DNA from: Rhynochetos jubatus
Taxonomy: Eukaryota > Chordata > Aves > Eurypygiformes > Rhynochetidae
Direction: 5' to 3'
Assembly (NCBI GenBank): GCA_027574665.1
Contig: CM050690.1
Location: 68,305,433-68,369,432 of the forward strand
Length of the DNA stretch: 64,000 nt
Position numbers and translations under genes: made by a program. The notes beneath the pieces are model-generated. The model saw only the letters and a list, made by a program, of their open reading frames with translations. It did not search any database and was not told the origin of the DNA. Shown in pieces: positions 9,607 through 20,916 of this stretch. The first letter of the stretch is position 1, and each line of letters opens with the position of its first letter.

Positions 9607-9886
9607 GATGGGCCTCCTTCACCTGCCACGTCCTTCGTGCAGCAGGCCTGTCCCCACAAGAGCGACCCCCTCCTACCTGCCAGCCGTGGCTGCGGGCTTT
9701 GGGGCTGGAGGGGTTGGGCCACTGTTGTGGAATGGTGTCAGGGGAAGGCTGACGAAGCCGATAAGCTGAGCTCGCAGCGCCAGCACCCTGACGCTGCCGT
9801 CTGTCAGCAGGCCTGGCTGGGCGCGCCCTCGCAGCCTGGGGGGCGGAGGTGTTGGGGGTCCTTGGAGCTGCGTCGTGCCCGCTGGC
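9607..9886 (-). pseudogene. Relic of gene D 3' end (unit 2)
   Basis: Same joined two-part relic as at 3461-3740, with the same internal junction. Confidence 0.65.
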
Positions 9887-9995
9887 CAAACGGGCCGAGC
9901 GATGCAGCGACAGCAGGCGCGTGCGAGGCTGAGGGACTCGGGGCCTTCTCCATCTCAGCCTTCACTGCCAATGCCTCCAGGTGTTTTGTCCCCGA

Positions 9996-10311
9996 GGCAG
10001 CGATCAAGGAGCGAAGGGATCCCAGCATCAGAGGACGTGCAACTCAGGGGGCTCCTAAGAAATCTTGCCCCGTACAAGCCCAAGGACCCTGATGGGATTT
10101 GTCTGGGGGTGTCAAGTGAGCAGGCCGATGTCACAGCCAGGCCACCCTCTGTCATCTTTGGAAGACTGCAGCTTGGGGGAGGTACCAAAGACTAGAGAGG
10201 GCCAGGTGTTGCACCCCATCTGCCAAAAAGGCAAGAGGATGGGCTGAGGCACTGCGGGAGAGTTCATCCTCGCTTCCACCTCTGGGGAAAGTATGGACTG
10301 AGTCCTGGTAG
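9996..10311 (+). mobile_element. CR1 reverse-transcriptase fragment, sense (unit 2)
   Basis: Same fragment as at 3850-4165. The unit 1 copy reads gctgccccc where this one and the later units checked read aatgcctcc just upstream. Confidence 0.7.
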
Positions 10312-10417
10312 CCATGGCAGGCCACAGGAGAAACCCACACCGGTGGGGATAGCAACACCAGCTACACTGTCAGAAATGCCAAGGCTCTTTCGGTAGCTTT
10401 TGTACACTGTTGGATTC

Positions 10418-10423
10418 TTTAAT
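10418..10423 (-). terminator. Poly(A) signal ATTAAA downstream of A2
   Basis: Conserved ATTAAA on the minus strand. Because A2 stops early, the 3' UTR would be about 250 nt here instead of about 105. Confidence 0.45.
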
Positions 10424-10530
10424 GATTGGAGATGGACTGATAAGGTCAGCCTCCCGCTCCCCTTGGAGCTGGCGGGTGCCCCAGCTGCATGTCCGGCGTT
10501 GGTTTCACCAGCACCTGGGGCAGCCTCCTA

Positions 10531-11010
10531 CTGTTGCCGGTGGGCTGGCCTCTTGTTTGGTGGTGAAGTGGCCACCTGGCCATCAGCCCTCCTGTTTGGT
10601 GCTCGCCGGGGCTCCTGCGGGGCGCGTTGGCTGCCCTGGCTGAGCGTGGAGGGCCCAGGCACAGCCTGCTCTCAGGAGTCCTGTGGCTCTTCCTGCCGAC
10701 GGGCTGGCCTCTTGTTTGGTGGTGAACTGGCCATCTGGCCCTCAGCCCTCCTCTTTGGTGCTCGCCGGGGCTCCTGCAGGCAGCGTTGGCTGCCCTGGCT
10801 GAACGTGGAGGGCCCAGGCACAGGCTCCTCTCGGGAGTCCTGTGGCTCTTCCTGCCGATGGGCTGGCCTCTTTTTCGGCAGGGAAGTGGCCACCTGGCCC
10901 TCAGCCCTCCTCTTTGGTGCTCGCCGGGGCTCCTGCGGGGCGCGTTGGCTGCCCTGGCTGAGCGTGGAGGGCCCAGGCACAGCCTGCTCTTGGGAGTCCT
11001 GTGGCTCTTC
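10531..11010 (-). repeat. 159-bp minisatellite, 3 copies (A2; last copy untranslated)
   Basis: Three repeats are present, but the nonsense codon at 10672-10674 lies at the start of the last one, so only two are translated in full. Confidence 0.9.
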
Positions 11011-12123
11011 CTGCCCCGCACGGGTGGGTTCAGGGGCATGGGAGGGGCTGCCGGGATCCTCCTGTAGGGCAGCTGATGAGGTGCTGGGGACGACCTCTTC
11101 TGCCTCCTGCCTGTCCTCATGGTGGGAGGGGGCTGGGTTGGGTGCGGCAGCTTCTCCTTCAGAGGCGGCAGGACTGGGACGAGCAGCAGGGCTAATCTCC
11201 TGCTCCTCGGCATCACGGGGGTGCCCCAGGCCGATCCAGCGTCGGGCCTCACGGCCGCACCAGTCCACGATGCTGTCAATCCGCCGCTGGACGAAGGTCC
11301 TCAGGTGCTGGCGTAGGTCAATCTGCAGCATCCGGACCAGGCTGTCCTCATCCAGGCCAAAGCGCTGCAGGGTGGACAGCACGAGCGCCCGTGCTGCTGC
11401 TATTGCCGACCTGCCAGCCCTGAACAGCTGCCGCTGCAGCTCCTGTCGCAGCCGGAGCATCGTGAGCTGGATCAGAGCTAAGTGTTCCCGGAAGCGTGAC
11501 AGCCAGGGATGGTGGCGGCGTCTGCGCATAAGAGCTGCACGGGGGTGGAGGCGGCGGGCGGCTGGATGGCCAGGCGCTCCCAGTGGGGCACGCGGTGGGA
11601 TGACATGCTCCTCCAATCTGTCATCCCGCTGCACCGAGTGCACGACGGACGTCACCCTCCTTCTGAAGAAGGGGTGTCGTTCGCGCACAAGAGCTGCGTG
11701 GGGCTGGAGGCGGCGGGCGGCTGGATGGCCAGGCGCTCCCATTGCTGCAGGTGGTGGGATGACATGCTCCTCCAATCCGTCATCCCGCTGCACCGAGCGC
11801 ACGATGGACGTCCCCCTCCTTCTGAAGAAGGGGTGTCGTTCGCGCACAAGAGCTGCGCGGGGCTGGAGGCGGTGGGCGGCTGGATGGCCAGGAGCTCCCA
11901 TTGCTGTAGGTGGTGGGATGACATGCCCCTCAAATCTGTCATCCCGCTGCACCGAGTGCACGATGGACGTCACCCTCCTTCTGCAGAGGGGGCAGTCGGG
12001 CCGACTGTCAGCCCACCGCCGGATACATGGATAGCAAAACCGGTGGAGGCAGGGCATGGTGTAGCTGGGCTCCTCCCAGCTGTCCAGGCATATTGGACAG
12101 CGGTTGTCCCGCTCCGCAGCCAT
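10672..12123 (-). CDS. A2: divergent TOPORS-like RING protein, 483 aa, truncated tail, triplicated post-RING segment
   Basis: This is the most divergent A copy (it begins MAAERDNRCPIC). The RING ligands C9, C12, C25, H27, C30, C33, C44 and C47 are intact. The segment after the RING (RRR.TSIV.SVQRDD...HPFF) is present three times as 53-residue units; DNA copies start near 11532, 11691 and 11850, exactly 159 bp apart. No polyarginine run is present, only RRRRHHPW. The helical region follows and is intact. The tail ends after two repeats where CGA became TGA (10674-10672), removing about 49 residues that are still present downstream. The leader acceptor, CTCTCCAG in sister copies, reads CTTTCCAA here (AG lost at 12208-12209). 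Expression is therefore less certain than for A1. Confidence 0.65.
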   Translation of the reverse strand: MAAERDNRCPICLDSWEEPSYTMPCLHRFCYPCIRRWADSRPDCPLCRRRVTSIVHSVQRDDRFEGHVIPPPTAMGAPGHPAAHRLQPRAALVRERHPFFRRRGTSIVRSVQRDDGLEEHVIPPPAAMGAPGHPAARRLQPHAALVRERHPFFRRRVTSVVHSVQRDDRLEEHVIPPRAPLGAPGHPAARRLHPRAALMRRRRHHPWLSRFREHLALIQLTMLRLRQELQRQLFRAGRSAIAAARALVLSTLQRFGLDEDSLVRMLQIDLRQHLRTFVQRRIDSIVDWCGREARRWIGLGHPRDAEEQEISPAARPSPAASEGEAAAPNPAPSHHEDRQEAEEVVPSTSSAALQEDPGSPSHAPEPTRAGQEEPQDSQEQAVPGPSTLSQGSQRAPQEPRRAPKRRAEGQVATSLPKKRPAHRQEEPQDSREEPVPGPSTFSQGSQRCLQEPRRAPKRRAEGQMASSPPNKRPARRQEEPQDS

Positions 12124-12563
12124 CCTCTCCGCTTGCTGCGGTGGGGTGGGGGGAGCTGGGGGTGTCGGACGCTCCCTCTCACTGCTGCAGCAGCAGCTGG
12201 TGTCTCGTTGGAAAGGGGAGATAGGCCGCGTCAGTCACTGGGCCAGGCGGGAGGGGAAGAAAGGCCCAGGCCGCTCAGGAAGGAAACCTGCCAGCTCCCC
12301 AGGTTGGGCTTTCCCCTCCCAGCTCACCTCTGCTGCTGCGAGTGTGGCCCTTGGGTGCCCCGGCTGCCTGCAGCTGGCAGGGCCGGCCGGGGAAAGTCCT
12401 CCTGCTGTTCTGGAGCAGCGAGCGGAAAACTGCCAGGACGAACTCCAAAATCAGGACCCAAGCACCAGGGCTCCTGTGAGCAGTGCAGCCTCGCAGACTG
12501 CTCAGCTGGAGTGAGGGCACGGGCCGGCTGGGTGGGCCTTGATGCCTGGAGACGTTCCATCGC

Positions 12564-12577
12564 TCGGTGACATCACA
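12564..12577 (-). promoter_or_regulatory. CRE-like element of A2, next to a promoter deletion
   Basis: The minus strand reads TGTGATGTCACCGA. About 80 bp that follow this element in the other units are missing, apparently deleted between the similar words tgacatcaca and tgatctcaca. Confidence 0.4.
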
Positions 12578-13139
12578 ATGGGCAACCCTCGGCCCAGCAG
12601 CCCTGCAGCCCCAGCTCACGTGTCTGGGGTTCCCACAGCGCCACTGCCCACTCCATCCCCCCATCTCCTGGCTTGTGCCCAGCATCGGTGTTTCACGCCA
12701 GGCACCGAGGCCTCGGCCATGTCTTCCCAGGGCCCTGTCAGGTCGCTCTGGCCGGGGCAGCCGTCTCCAGGCACCTGCGGCAAGAGGGTTGACAGGGTGA
12801 CACCTCCTGCCTCCCTGGAGGCTCCCCCCACGCCCCAGCACTGCTGGCCAGGCCCCTGGGCTCCCACGGGGGTCCCAGCAGCACTTGGCTCCCTCTCGCG
12901 CGTTTCCTCCTCTCCCTCTCCCCCAGCCAGGCGGCACGAGGGTGATCCCCCCGCTCAGCACCCATCAGGCCTCATCCCGGCACTGCGTCCCGTTTGGGGT
13001 CCTGGGCAGGGCGGAGGCCCACAGACCAGAGGGACTCAGGGGAGCCAAGGAGGATCTGTGTGTCTGGGGCTGGTCCGGCATGGAGCAGGGAAGGCCTCGG
13101 GGCACCTCGAAGCGCACCCCAGTGCCTACGGGAAAGGCA

Positions 13140-14093
13140 TCAAGTGCAGGGAGACCAAGCTCTTTCCAGCTGTGCCTGGTAGGATGGGGACAGACAGCGG
13201 CCAATCCTGATGAGAGTCCTGAGGGCTGATATTGTCAGCCTCCCAGTCCCCTTGGAGCTGGCGGGCACCCCAGCTGCTGGTCCAGCACTGGTTCCACCAG
13301 CCTCTGGGGCAGCCTCCCACTGTCGCCAGCGGGGTGGCCTCTCGTTTGGCAGTGAAGTGGCCTCCTGGCCGCTAGCCCTCCTCTTTGGGGCTTGCCAGGG
13401 CCCCCACCGGGAGTGTTGGCTGCCCTGCATGGGAGTGGAGGTCCTGGGCACTGCCTCCTCTGGGTGCTCCTGCGGCTCTTCCTGCTGCCCGTGGGTGGGG
13501 TTGGGGGCAGAGGAGGGGCTGCTGGGATACTTCCGAAGGGCAGCCGATGAGGTGCTCGGGACCTCTTCTGCCCCCAGTCTGTTGGGATTGTGGGAAGGTG
13601 CTGGGTTGGATGCAGCAGCATCCCCTTGGGAGATGGGGATGCTGCTCTTCCGAGACACGGAAAACTTATGCCCAGACGTAGGCATAGAACCCGCCCACTG
13701 GAGCCTGGAGCAGCGACTTCGCACCTGCCAGCCAGGTTGCTGCAGGCTGATGGAGGCTGTGGGCGGCTGGGTGTCCGGGAGCTTCTCCTGTCAGCTGGAC
13801 GACGACTGATGGAGCTGCAGGTGTGGGATGACATGCTCCTCAAAGTCGTTGTGTGCCCGCACCCAGCGCACGATGGAGGTCGCCCGCCTCTTGCACAGGG
13901 GGCACTCGGGCTTGCCCTCAGCCCACCGCAGGACGCACCCGTAACACAACTGGTGGAGGCACGTCATGGCGTAGCTGGCCTCCTCCCAGCTGTGCAGGCG
14001 TATGGGACAGCGGTTCTCCAGCTCTGTGGCCATGCTGTCCACTCGCCGCAGTGGGCTGGGGGGAGCTGAGGGTGACAAGCAGCTCCCTCTCAC
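13140..14093 (-). pseudogene. B3: degenerate RING copy
   Basis: RING part from the ATG at 14033 to the stop at 13791, with CPIR in place of CPIC. The tail frame is open at 13140-13724. It differs from its sisters by VRWVRAH where they have VHWVRAH. Confidence 0.75.
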
Positions 14094-14462
14094 TGCCGCT
14101 GCAGCAGCGGGTGCTGCGCTAAGATATGAAGAGTGGCCATGGTCATGGGCTGCTCCAGGGAGAGCTGGAAGACATGCCCTGGCCCCTCAGAAAGGAAACC
14201 CTGCCAACACCCCACCCCAGGCTGAGCTTTCCCATCGCAGCTCACCTATGCTGCTGCGAGGGAGTCTGCTTTCCAGGTGCCCCGGCTGCCTGAAGATGGC
14301 AGGGCCGGGAAGAATCCCCTGGTGGCTCTGGGGTCGGGCACCGAGAGCTGTGGCGAACAACTGCCTGAGCATGACGCCAGCACCAAAAGCAGCCTGTCAC
14401 GACAGCTCCAAGCCTCAAGCCACCCCAGCCCTTCCTGGGGCCTTAGTGAGAGGCTGGTGCCC

Positions 14463-14802
14463 CTGGGCCCTCTCTTGTTCAGGCTGACCAGTCCCAGCTC
14501 TCCCAGCCTTTCCTCACAGGAGACATCCTCCAGGCCCTTCAGCATCTTGCTGGCCCTTGGCTTGGCTCTCTCCGGCACCTCCTCGTCCCTCTCGTCCTGG
14601 GCAGCTGGATACAGCAGTGCAGGGCTGGCAGCACCAGCGCTGAGGAGAGGGCAAGGACCCCCTCCCTCCACGTGCTGGCAGCACTCCTCCTGATGCAGCC
14701 CAGCAGACCGTTGGCCGCCGTTGCCACCGGGGCCCGCTGCTGGCACGTTCTGCGTTTTGGTGTCCCCCGGGAGCCCCGCTTCCTTTTCTGCAAAGCCGCG
14801 GT
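14463..14802 (-). mobile_element. CR1 LINE fragment, antisense (unit 3)
   Basis: Same fragment as at 2744-3083; cttggcttgg near 14557 is a private change. Confidence 0.75.
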
Positions 14803-15179
14803 GGATCACGCGCTTGAAGGCCGTGCAGCGGCCTTGCAGGCTGCAGGGGTGTCTGCCAGCAGGGCTGTCTGCCAGCAGGGCTGGGGGAGTCCTTGCAGGA
14901 CGTGGGGCGAAAGCGTGTGGGGTTGCCCAGACCTTTGGAGAGGCTGTTGTCGAGAGGCTTGTGGGAACGGGCCAGGCTGGTGCCAGTATGTCTGGGGAAA
15001 GGCTTCAAAGCAGGACAGAGGTGGGCCCAGCGAGAAGCCGAGGGAGGCGGGGCATTTCAGCCCACGGCACAAAAGTGTTCTGCTTGAACGGCCAATCTGT
15101 TTCTGGATTGCTCCCGAAATCCTGGGGTGCTCGGGGTTGAGGGCTTTGCTGTCCGCACAGGCCAAGGCAAGGCCTGAGA

Positions 15180-15459
15180 GATGGGCCTCCTTCACCTGCC
15201 ACGTCCTTCGTGCAGCAGGCCTGTCCCCACAAGAGCGACCCCCTCCTACCTGCCAGCCGTGGCTGCGGGCTTTGGGGCTGGAGGGGTTGGGCCACTGTTG
15301 TGGAATGGTGTCAGGGGAAGGCTGACGAAGCCGATAAGCTGAGCTCGCAGCGCCAGCACCCTGACGCTGCCGTCTGTCAGCAGGCCTGGCTGGGCGCGCC
15401 CTCGCAGCCTGGGGGGCGGAGGTGTTGGGGGTCCTTGGAGCTGCGTCGTGCCCGCTGGC
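15180..15459 (-). pseudogene. Relic of gene D 3' end (unit 3)
   Basis: Same joined relic as in unit 1. Confidence 0.65.
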
Positions 15460-15568
15460 CAAACGGGCCGAGCGATGCAGCGACAGCAGGCGCGTGCGAG
15501 GCTGAGGGACTCGGGGCCTTCTCCATCTCAGCCTTCACTGCCAATGCCTCCAGGTGTTTTGTCCCCGA

Positions 15569-15884
15569 GGCAGCGATCAAGGAGCGGAGGGATCCCAGCA
15601 TCAGAGGACGTGCAACTCAGGGGGCTCCTAAGAAATCTTGCCCCGTACAAGCCCAAGGACCCTGATGGGATTTGTCTGGGGGTGTCAAGTGAGCAGGCCG
15701 ATGTCACAGCCAGGCCACCCTCTGTCATCTTTGGAAGACTGCAGCTTGGGGGAGGTACCAAAGACTAGAGAGGGCCAGGTGTTGCACCCCATCTGCCAAA
15801 AAGGCAAGAGGATGGGCTGAGGCACTGCGGGAGAGTTCATCCTCGCTTCCACCTCTGGGGAAAGTATGGACTGAGTCCTGGTAG
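15569..15884 (+). mobile_element. CR1 reverse-transcriptase fragment, sense (unit 3)
   Basis: Same fragment as at 3850-4165, with the same frame breaks. Confidence 0.7.
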
Positions 15885-16100
15885 CCATGGCAGGCCACAG
15901 GAGAAACCCACACCGGTGGGGATAGCAACACCAGCTACACTGTCAGAAATGCCAAGGCTCTTTCGGTAGCTTTTGTACACTGTTGGATTCTTTAATGATT
16001 GGAGATGGACTGATAAGGTCAGCCTCCCGCTCCCCTTGGAGCTGGCGGGTGCCCCAGCTGCATGTCCGGCGTTGGTTTCACCAGCACCTGGGGCAGCCTC

Positions 16101-17387
16101 CTACTGTTGCCGGTGGGCTGGCCTCTTGTTTGGTGGTGAAGTGGCCACCTGGCCATCAGCCCTCCTCTTTGGTGCTCGCCGGGGCTCCTGCGGGGCGCGT
16201 TGGCTGCCCTGGCTGAGCGTGGAGGGCCCAGGCACAGCCTGCTCTCGGGAGTCCTGTGGCTCTTCCTGCCAACGGGCTGGCCTCTTTTTCGGCAGAGAAG
16301 TGGCCACCTGGCCATCAGCCCTCCTCTTTGGTGCTTGCCAGGGCTCCTGCGGGGCGCGTTGGCTGCCCTGGCTGAGCGTGGAGGGCCCAGGCACAGCCTG
16401 CTCTCGGGAGTCCTGTGGCTCTTCCTGCCGACGGGCTGGCCTCTTGTTTGGTGGTGAACTGGCGATCTGGCCATCGGCCCTCCTCTTTGGTGCTCGCCGG
16501 GGCTCCTGCGGGCAGCGTTGGCTGCCCTGGCTGAGCGTGGAGGGTCCAGGCACAGCCTGCTCTCAGTGGTTCTGAGGCTCTTCCTGCCCCGCACGGGTGG
16601 GTTCAGGGGCATGGGAGGGGCTGCCGGCATCCTCCTGTAGGGCAGCTGATGAGGTGCTGGGGACGACCTCTTCTGCCTCCTGCCTGTCCTCATGGTGGGA
16701 GGGGGCTGGGTTGGGTGCGGCAGCTTCTCCTTCAGAGGCGGCAGGACTGGGACAAGCAGTGGGGCTGATCTCCTGCTCCTCGGCATCACGGGGGTGCCCC
16801 AGGCCCATCCAGCGTCGGGCCTCACGGCCGCACCAGTCCATGATGCTGTCAATCTGCCGCTGGACGAAGGTCCTCAGGTGCTGGCGTAGGTCAATCTGCA
16901 GCATCCGGACCAGGCTGTCCTCATCCAGGCCAAAGCGCTGCAGGGTGGACAGCACGAGCGCCCGTGCTGCTGCTATTGCCGACCTGCCAGCCCTGAAGAT
17001 CTGCTGCTGCAGGTCCTGTCGCAGCCGGAGCATCGTGAGCTGGATCAGTGCTAGGTGTTCCCAGAAGCGTGACAGCCAGGGGTGTCGTCGTCGTCGTCGT
17101 CGTCTGCGCACAAGAGCTGCGCGGGGGTGAAGGCGGCGGGCGGCTGGATGGCCAGGATGTCCCAGTGGGGCACGCGGTGGGATGACATGCTCCTCAAATC
17201 TGTCATCCCCCCGCACCGAGTGCACGATGGACGTCAGCCTCCTCCTGCAGAGGGGGCAGTCGGGCTGACTGTCAGCCCACCGCCGGATACACGGTTAGCA
17301 AAACCGGTGGAGGCAGGGCATGGTGTAGCTGGGCTCCTCCCAGCTGTCCAGGCATATTGGACAGCGGCTGTCCAGCTCTGCAGCCAT
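16101..17387 (-). pseudogene. A3: TOPORS-like RING gene broken by two nonsense codons
   Basis: The ATG is at 17387. Codon 31, a tyrosine between the fifth and sixth zinc ligands, is TAA (17297-17295; TAT in other copies), so translation would stop inside the RING. A second stop lies at the start of the tail, where CACCGA became CACTGA (16565-16563), just before the three repeats. Helical-region residues between the stops are otherwise preserved, with RQIDSIMDWC and QQQIFRAG variants. Leader splice sites and the CRE-like element are intact, so it may still be transcribed. Confidence 0.85.
16104..16583 (-). repeat. 159-bp minisatellite, 3 copies (A3, untranslated)
   Basis: Three repeats remain open as a block (16101-16553) but lie downstream of two nonsense codons. 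Confidence 0.9.
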
Positions 17388-17832
17388 CCTCTCCGCTTGC
17401 TGCGGTGGGGTGGGGGGAGCTGGGGGTGTCGGACGCTCCCTCTCACTGCTGCAGCAGCAGCCGCCGGTGTCACGCTGGAGAGGGGAGAGAGGCCGCAGTC
17501 AGTCACTGGCCCAGGCGGGAGGGGAAGAAAGGCCCAGGCCGCTCAGGAAGGAAACCTGCCAGCTCCCCAGGTTGGGCTTTCCCCTCCCAGCTCACCTCTG
17601 CTGCTGCGAGTGTGGCCCTTGGGTGCCCCGGCTGCCTGCAGCTGGCAGGGCCGGCCGGGGAAAGTCCTCCCGCTGCTCTGGAGCAGCGAGCGGAAAACTG
17701 CCAGGACGAACTCCAAAATCAGGACCCAAGCACCAGGGCTCCTGTGAGCAGTGCAGCCTCGCAGACTGCTCAGCTGGAGTGAGGGCACGGGCCGGCTGGG
17801 TGGGACTTTGATGCCTGGAGACAGTGCCTCGC

Positions 17833-17846
17833 CCGGTGACATCACA
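17833..17846 (-). promoter_or_regulatory. CRE-like promoter element of A3
   Basis: TGTGATGTCACCGG on the minus strand, same spacing to the leader donor as in unit 1. Confidence 0.4.
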
Positions 17847-18487
17847 GTCCACCCGTCGGCGACAACAGAACCAACCCATCGCTGGGGACCATACCTCATT
17901 GGAACCATCACTCAGTGATCTCACAATGGGCAACCCTCGGCCCAGCAGCCCTGCAGCCCCAGCTCACGTGTCTGGGGTTCCCACAGCGCCACTGCCCACT
18001 CCATCCCCCCATCTCCTGGCTTGTGCCCAGCATCGGTGTTTCACGCCAGGCACCGAGGCCTCGGCCGTGTCTTCCCAGGGCCCTGTCAGGTCGCTCTGGC
18101 CGGGGCAGCCGTCTCCAGGCACCTGCGGCAAGAGGGTTGACAGGGTGACACCTCCTGCCTCCCTGGAGGCTCCCCCCACGCCCCAGCACTGCTGGCCAGG
18201 CCCCTGGGCTCCCACGGGGGTCCCAGCAGCACTTGGCTCCCTCTCGCGCGTTTCCTCCTCTCCCTCTCCCCCAGCCAGGCGGCACGAGGGTGATCCCCCC
18301 GCTCAGCACCCATCAGGCCTCATCCCGGCACTGCGTCCCGTTTGGGGTCCTGGGCAGGGCGGAGGCCCACAGACCAGAGGGACTCAGGGGAGCCAAGGAG
18401 GATCTGTGTGTCTGGGGCTGGTCCGGCATGGAGCAGGGAAGGCCTCGGGGCACCTCGAAGCGCACCCCAGTGCCTACGGGAAAGGCA

Positions 18488-19441
18488 TCAAGTGCAGGGA
18501 GACCAAGCTCTTTCCAGCTGTGCCTGGTAGGATGGGGACAGACAGCGGCCAATCCTGATGAGAGTCCTGAGGGCTGATATTGTCAGCCTCCCAGTCCCCT
18601 TGGAGCTGGCGGGCACCCCAGCTGCTGGTCCAGCACTGGTTTCACCAGCCTCTGGGGCAGCCTCCCACTGTCGCCGGCGGGGTGGCCTCTCGTTTGGCAG
18701 TGAAGTGGCCTCCTGGCCGCTAGCCCTCCTCTTTGGGGCTTGCCAGGGCCCCCACCGGGAGTGTTGGCTGCCCTGCATGGGAGTGGAGGTCCTGGGCACT
18801 GCCTCCTCTGGGTGCTCCTGCGGCTCTTCCTGCTGCCCGTGGGTGGGGTTGGGGGCAGAGGAGGGGCTGCTGGGATACTTCCGAAGGGCAGCCGATGAGG
18901 TGCTCGGGACCTCTTCTGCCCCCAGTCTGTTGGGATTGTGGGAAGGTGCTGGGTTGGATGCAGCAGCATCCCCTTGGGAGATGGGGATGCTGCTCTTCCG
19001 AGACACGGAAAACTTATGCCCAGACGTAGGCATAGAACCCGCCCACTGGAGCCTGGAGCAGCGACTTCGCACCTGCCAGCCAGGTTGCTGCAGGCTGATG
19101 GAGGCTGTGGGCGGCTGGGTGTCCGGGAGCTTCTCCTGTCAGCTGGACGACGACTGATGGAGCTGCAGGTGTGGGATGACATGCTCCTCAAAGTCGTTGT
19201 GTGCCCGCACCCAGTGCACGATGGAGGTCGCCCGCCTCTTGCACAGGGGGCACTCGGGCTTGCCCTCAGCCCACCGCAGGACGCACCCGTAACACAACTG
19301 GTGGAGGCACGTCATGGCGTAGCTGGCCTCCTCCCAGCTGTGCAGGCGTATGGGACAGCGGTTCTCCAGCTCTGTGGCCATGCTGTCCACTCGCCGCAGT
19401 GGGCTGGGGGGAGCTGAGGGTGACAAGCAGCTCCCTCTCAC
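18488..19441 (-). pseudogene. B4: degenerate RING copy
   Basis: RING part from the ATG at 19381 to the stop at 19139, tail frame at 18488-19072. At protein level it is indistinguishable from B1. Confidence 0.75.
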
Positions 19442-19810
19442 TGCCGCTGCAGCAGCGGGTGCTGCGCTAAGATATGAAGAGTGGCCATGGTCATGGGCTG
19501 CTCCAGGGAGAGCTGGAAGACATGCCCTGGCCCCTCAGAAAGGAAACCCTGCCAACACCCCACCCCAGGCTGAGCTTTCCCATCGCAGCTCACCTATGCT
19601 GCTGCGAGGGAGTCTGCTTCCCAGGTGCCCCGGCTGCCTGAAGATGGCAGGGCCGGGAAGAATCCCCTGGTGGCTCTGGGGTCGGGCACCGAGAGCTGTG
19701 GCGAACAACTGCCTGAGCATGACGCCAGCACCAAAAGCAGCCTGTCACGACAGCTCCAAGCCTCAAGCCACCCCAGTCCTTCCTGGGGCCTTAGTGAGAG
19801 GCTGGTGCCC

Positions 19811-20150
19811 CTGGGCCCTCTCTTGTTCAGGCTGACCAGTCCCAGCTCTCCCAGCCTTTCCTCACAGGAGACATCCTCCAGGCCCTTCAGCATCTTGCTG
19901 GCCCTTGGCTGGGCTCTCTCCGGCACCTCCTCGTCCCTCTCGTCCTGGGCAGCTGGATACAGCAGTGCAGGGCTGGCAGCACCAGCGCTGAGGAGAGGGC
20001 AAGGACCCCCTCCCTCCACGTGCTGGCAGCACTCCTCCTGATGCAGCCCAGCAGACCGTTGGCCGCCGTTGCCACCGGGGCCCGCTGCTGGCACGTTCTG
20101 CGTTTTGGTGTCCCCCGGGAGCCCCGCTTCCTTTTCTGCAAAGCCGCGGT
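19811..20150 (-). mobile_element. CR1 LINE fragment, antisense (unit 4)
   Basis: Same fragment as at 2744-3083. Confidence 0.75.
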
Positions 20151-20527
20151 GGATCACGCGCTTGAAGGCCGTGCAGCGGCCTTGCAGGCTGCAGGGGTGT
20201 CTGCCAGCAGGGCTGTCTGCCAGCAGGGCTGGGGGAGTCCTTGCAGGACGTGGGGCGAAAGCGTGTGGGGTTGCCCAGACCTTTGGAGAGGCTGTTGTCG
20301 AGAGGCTTGTGGGAACGGGCCAGGCTGGTGCCAGTATGTCTGGGGAAAGACTTCAAAGCAGGACAGAGGTGGGCCCAGCGAGAAGCCGAGGGAGGCGGGG
20401 CATTTCAGCCCACGGCACAAAAGTGTTCTGCTTGAACGGCCAATCTGTTTCTGGATTGCTCCCGAAATCCTGGGGTGCTCGGGGTTGAGGGCTTTGCTGT
20501 CCGCACAGGCCAAGGCAAGGCCTGAGA

Positions 20528-20807
20528 GATGGGCCTCCTTCACCTGCCACGTCCTTCGTGCAGCAGGCCTGTCCCCACAAGAGCGACCCCCTCCTACCTG
20601 CCAGCCGTGGCTGCGGGCTTTGGGGCTGGAGGGGTTGGGCCACTGTTGTGGAATGGTGTCAGGGGAAGGCTGACGAAGCCGATAAGCTGAGCTCGCAGCG
20701 CCAGCACCCTGACGCTGCCGTCTGTCAGCAGGCCTGGCTGGGCGCGCCCTCGCAGCCTGGGGGGCGGAGGTGTTGGGGGTCCTTGGAGCTGCGTCGTGCC
20801 CGCTGGC
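20528..20807 (-). pseudogene. Relic of gene D 3' end (unit 4)
   Basis: Same joined relic as in unit 1. Confidence 0.65.
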
Positions 20808-20916
20808 CAAACGGGCCGAGCGATGCAGCGACAGCAGGCGCGTGCGAGGCTGAGGGACTCGGGGCCTTCTCCATCTCAGCCTTCACTGCCAATGCCTCCA
20901 GGTGTTTTGTCCCCGA

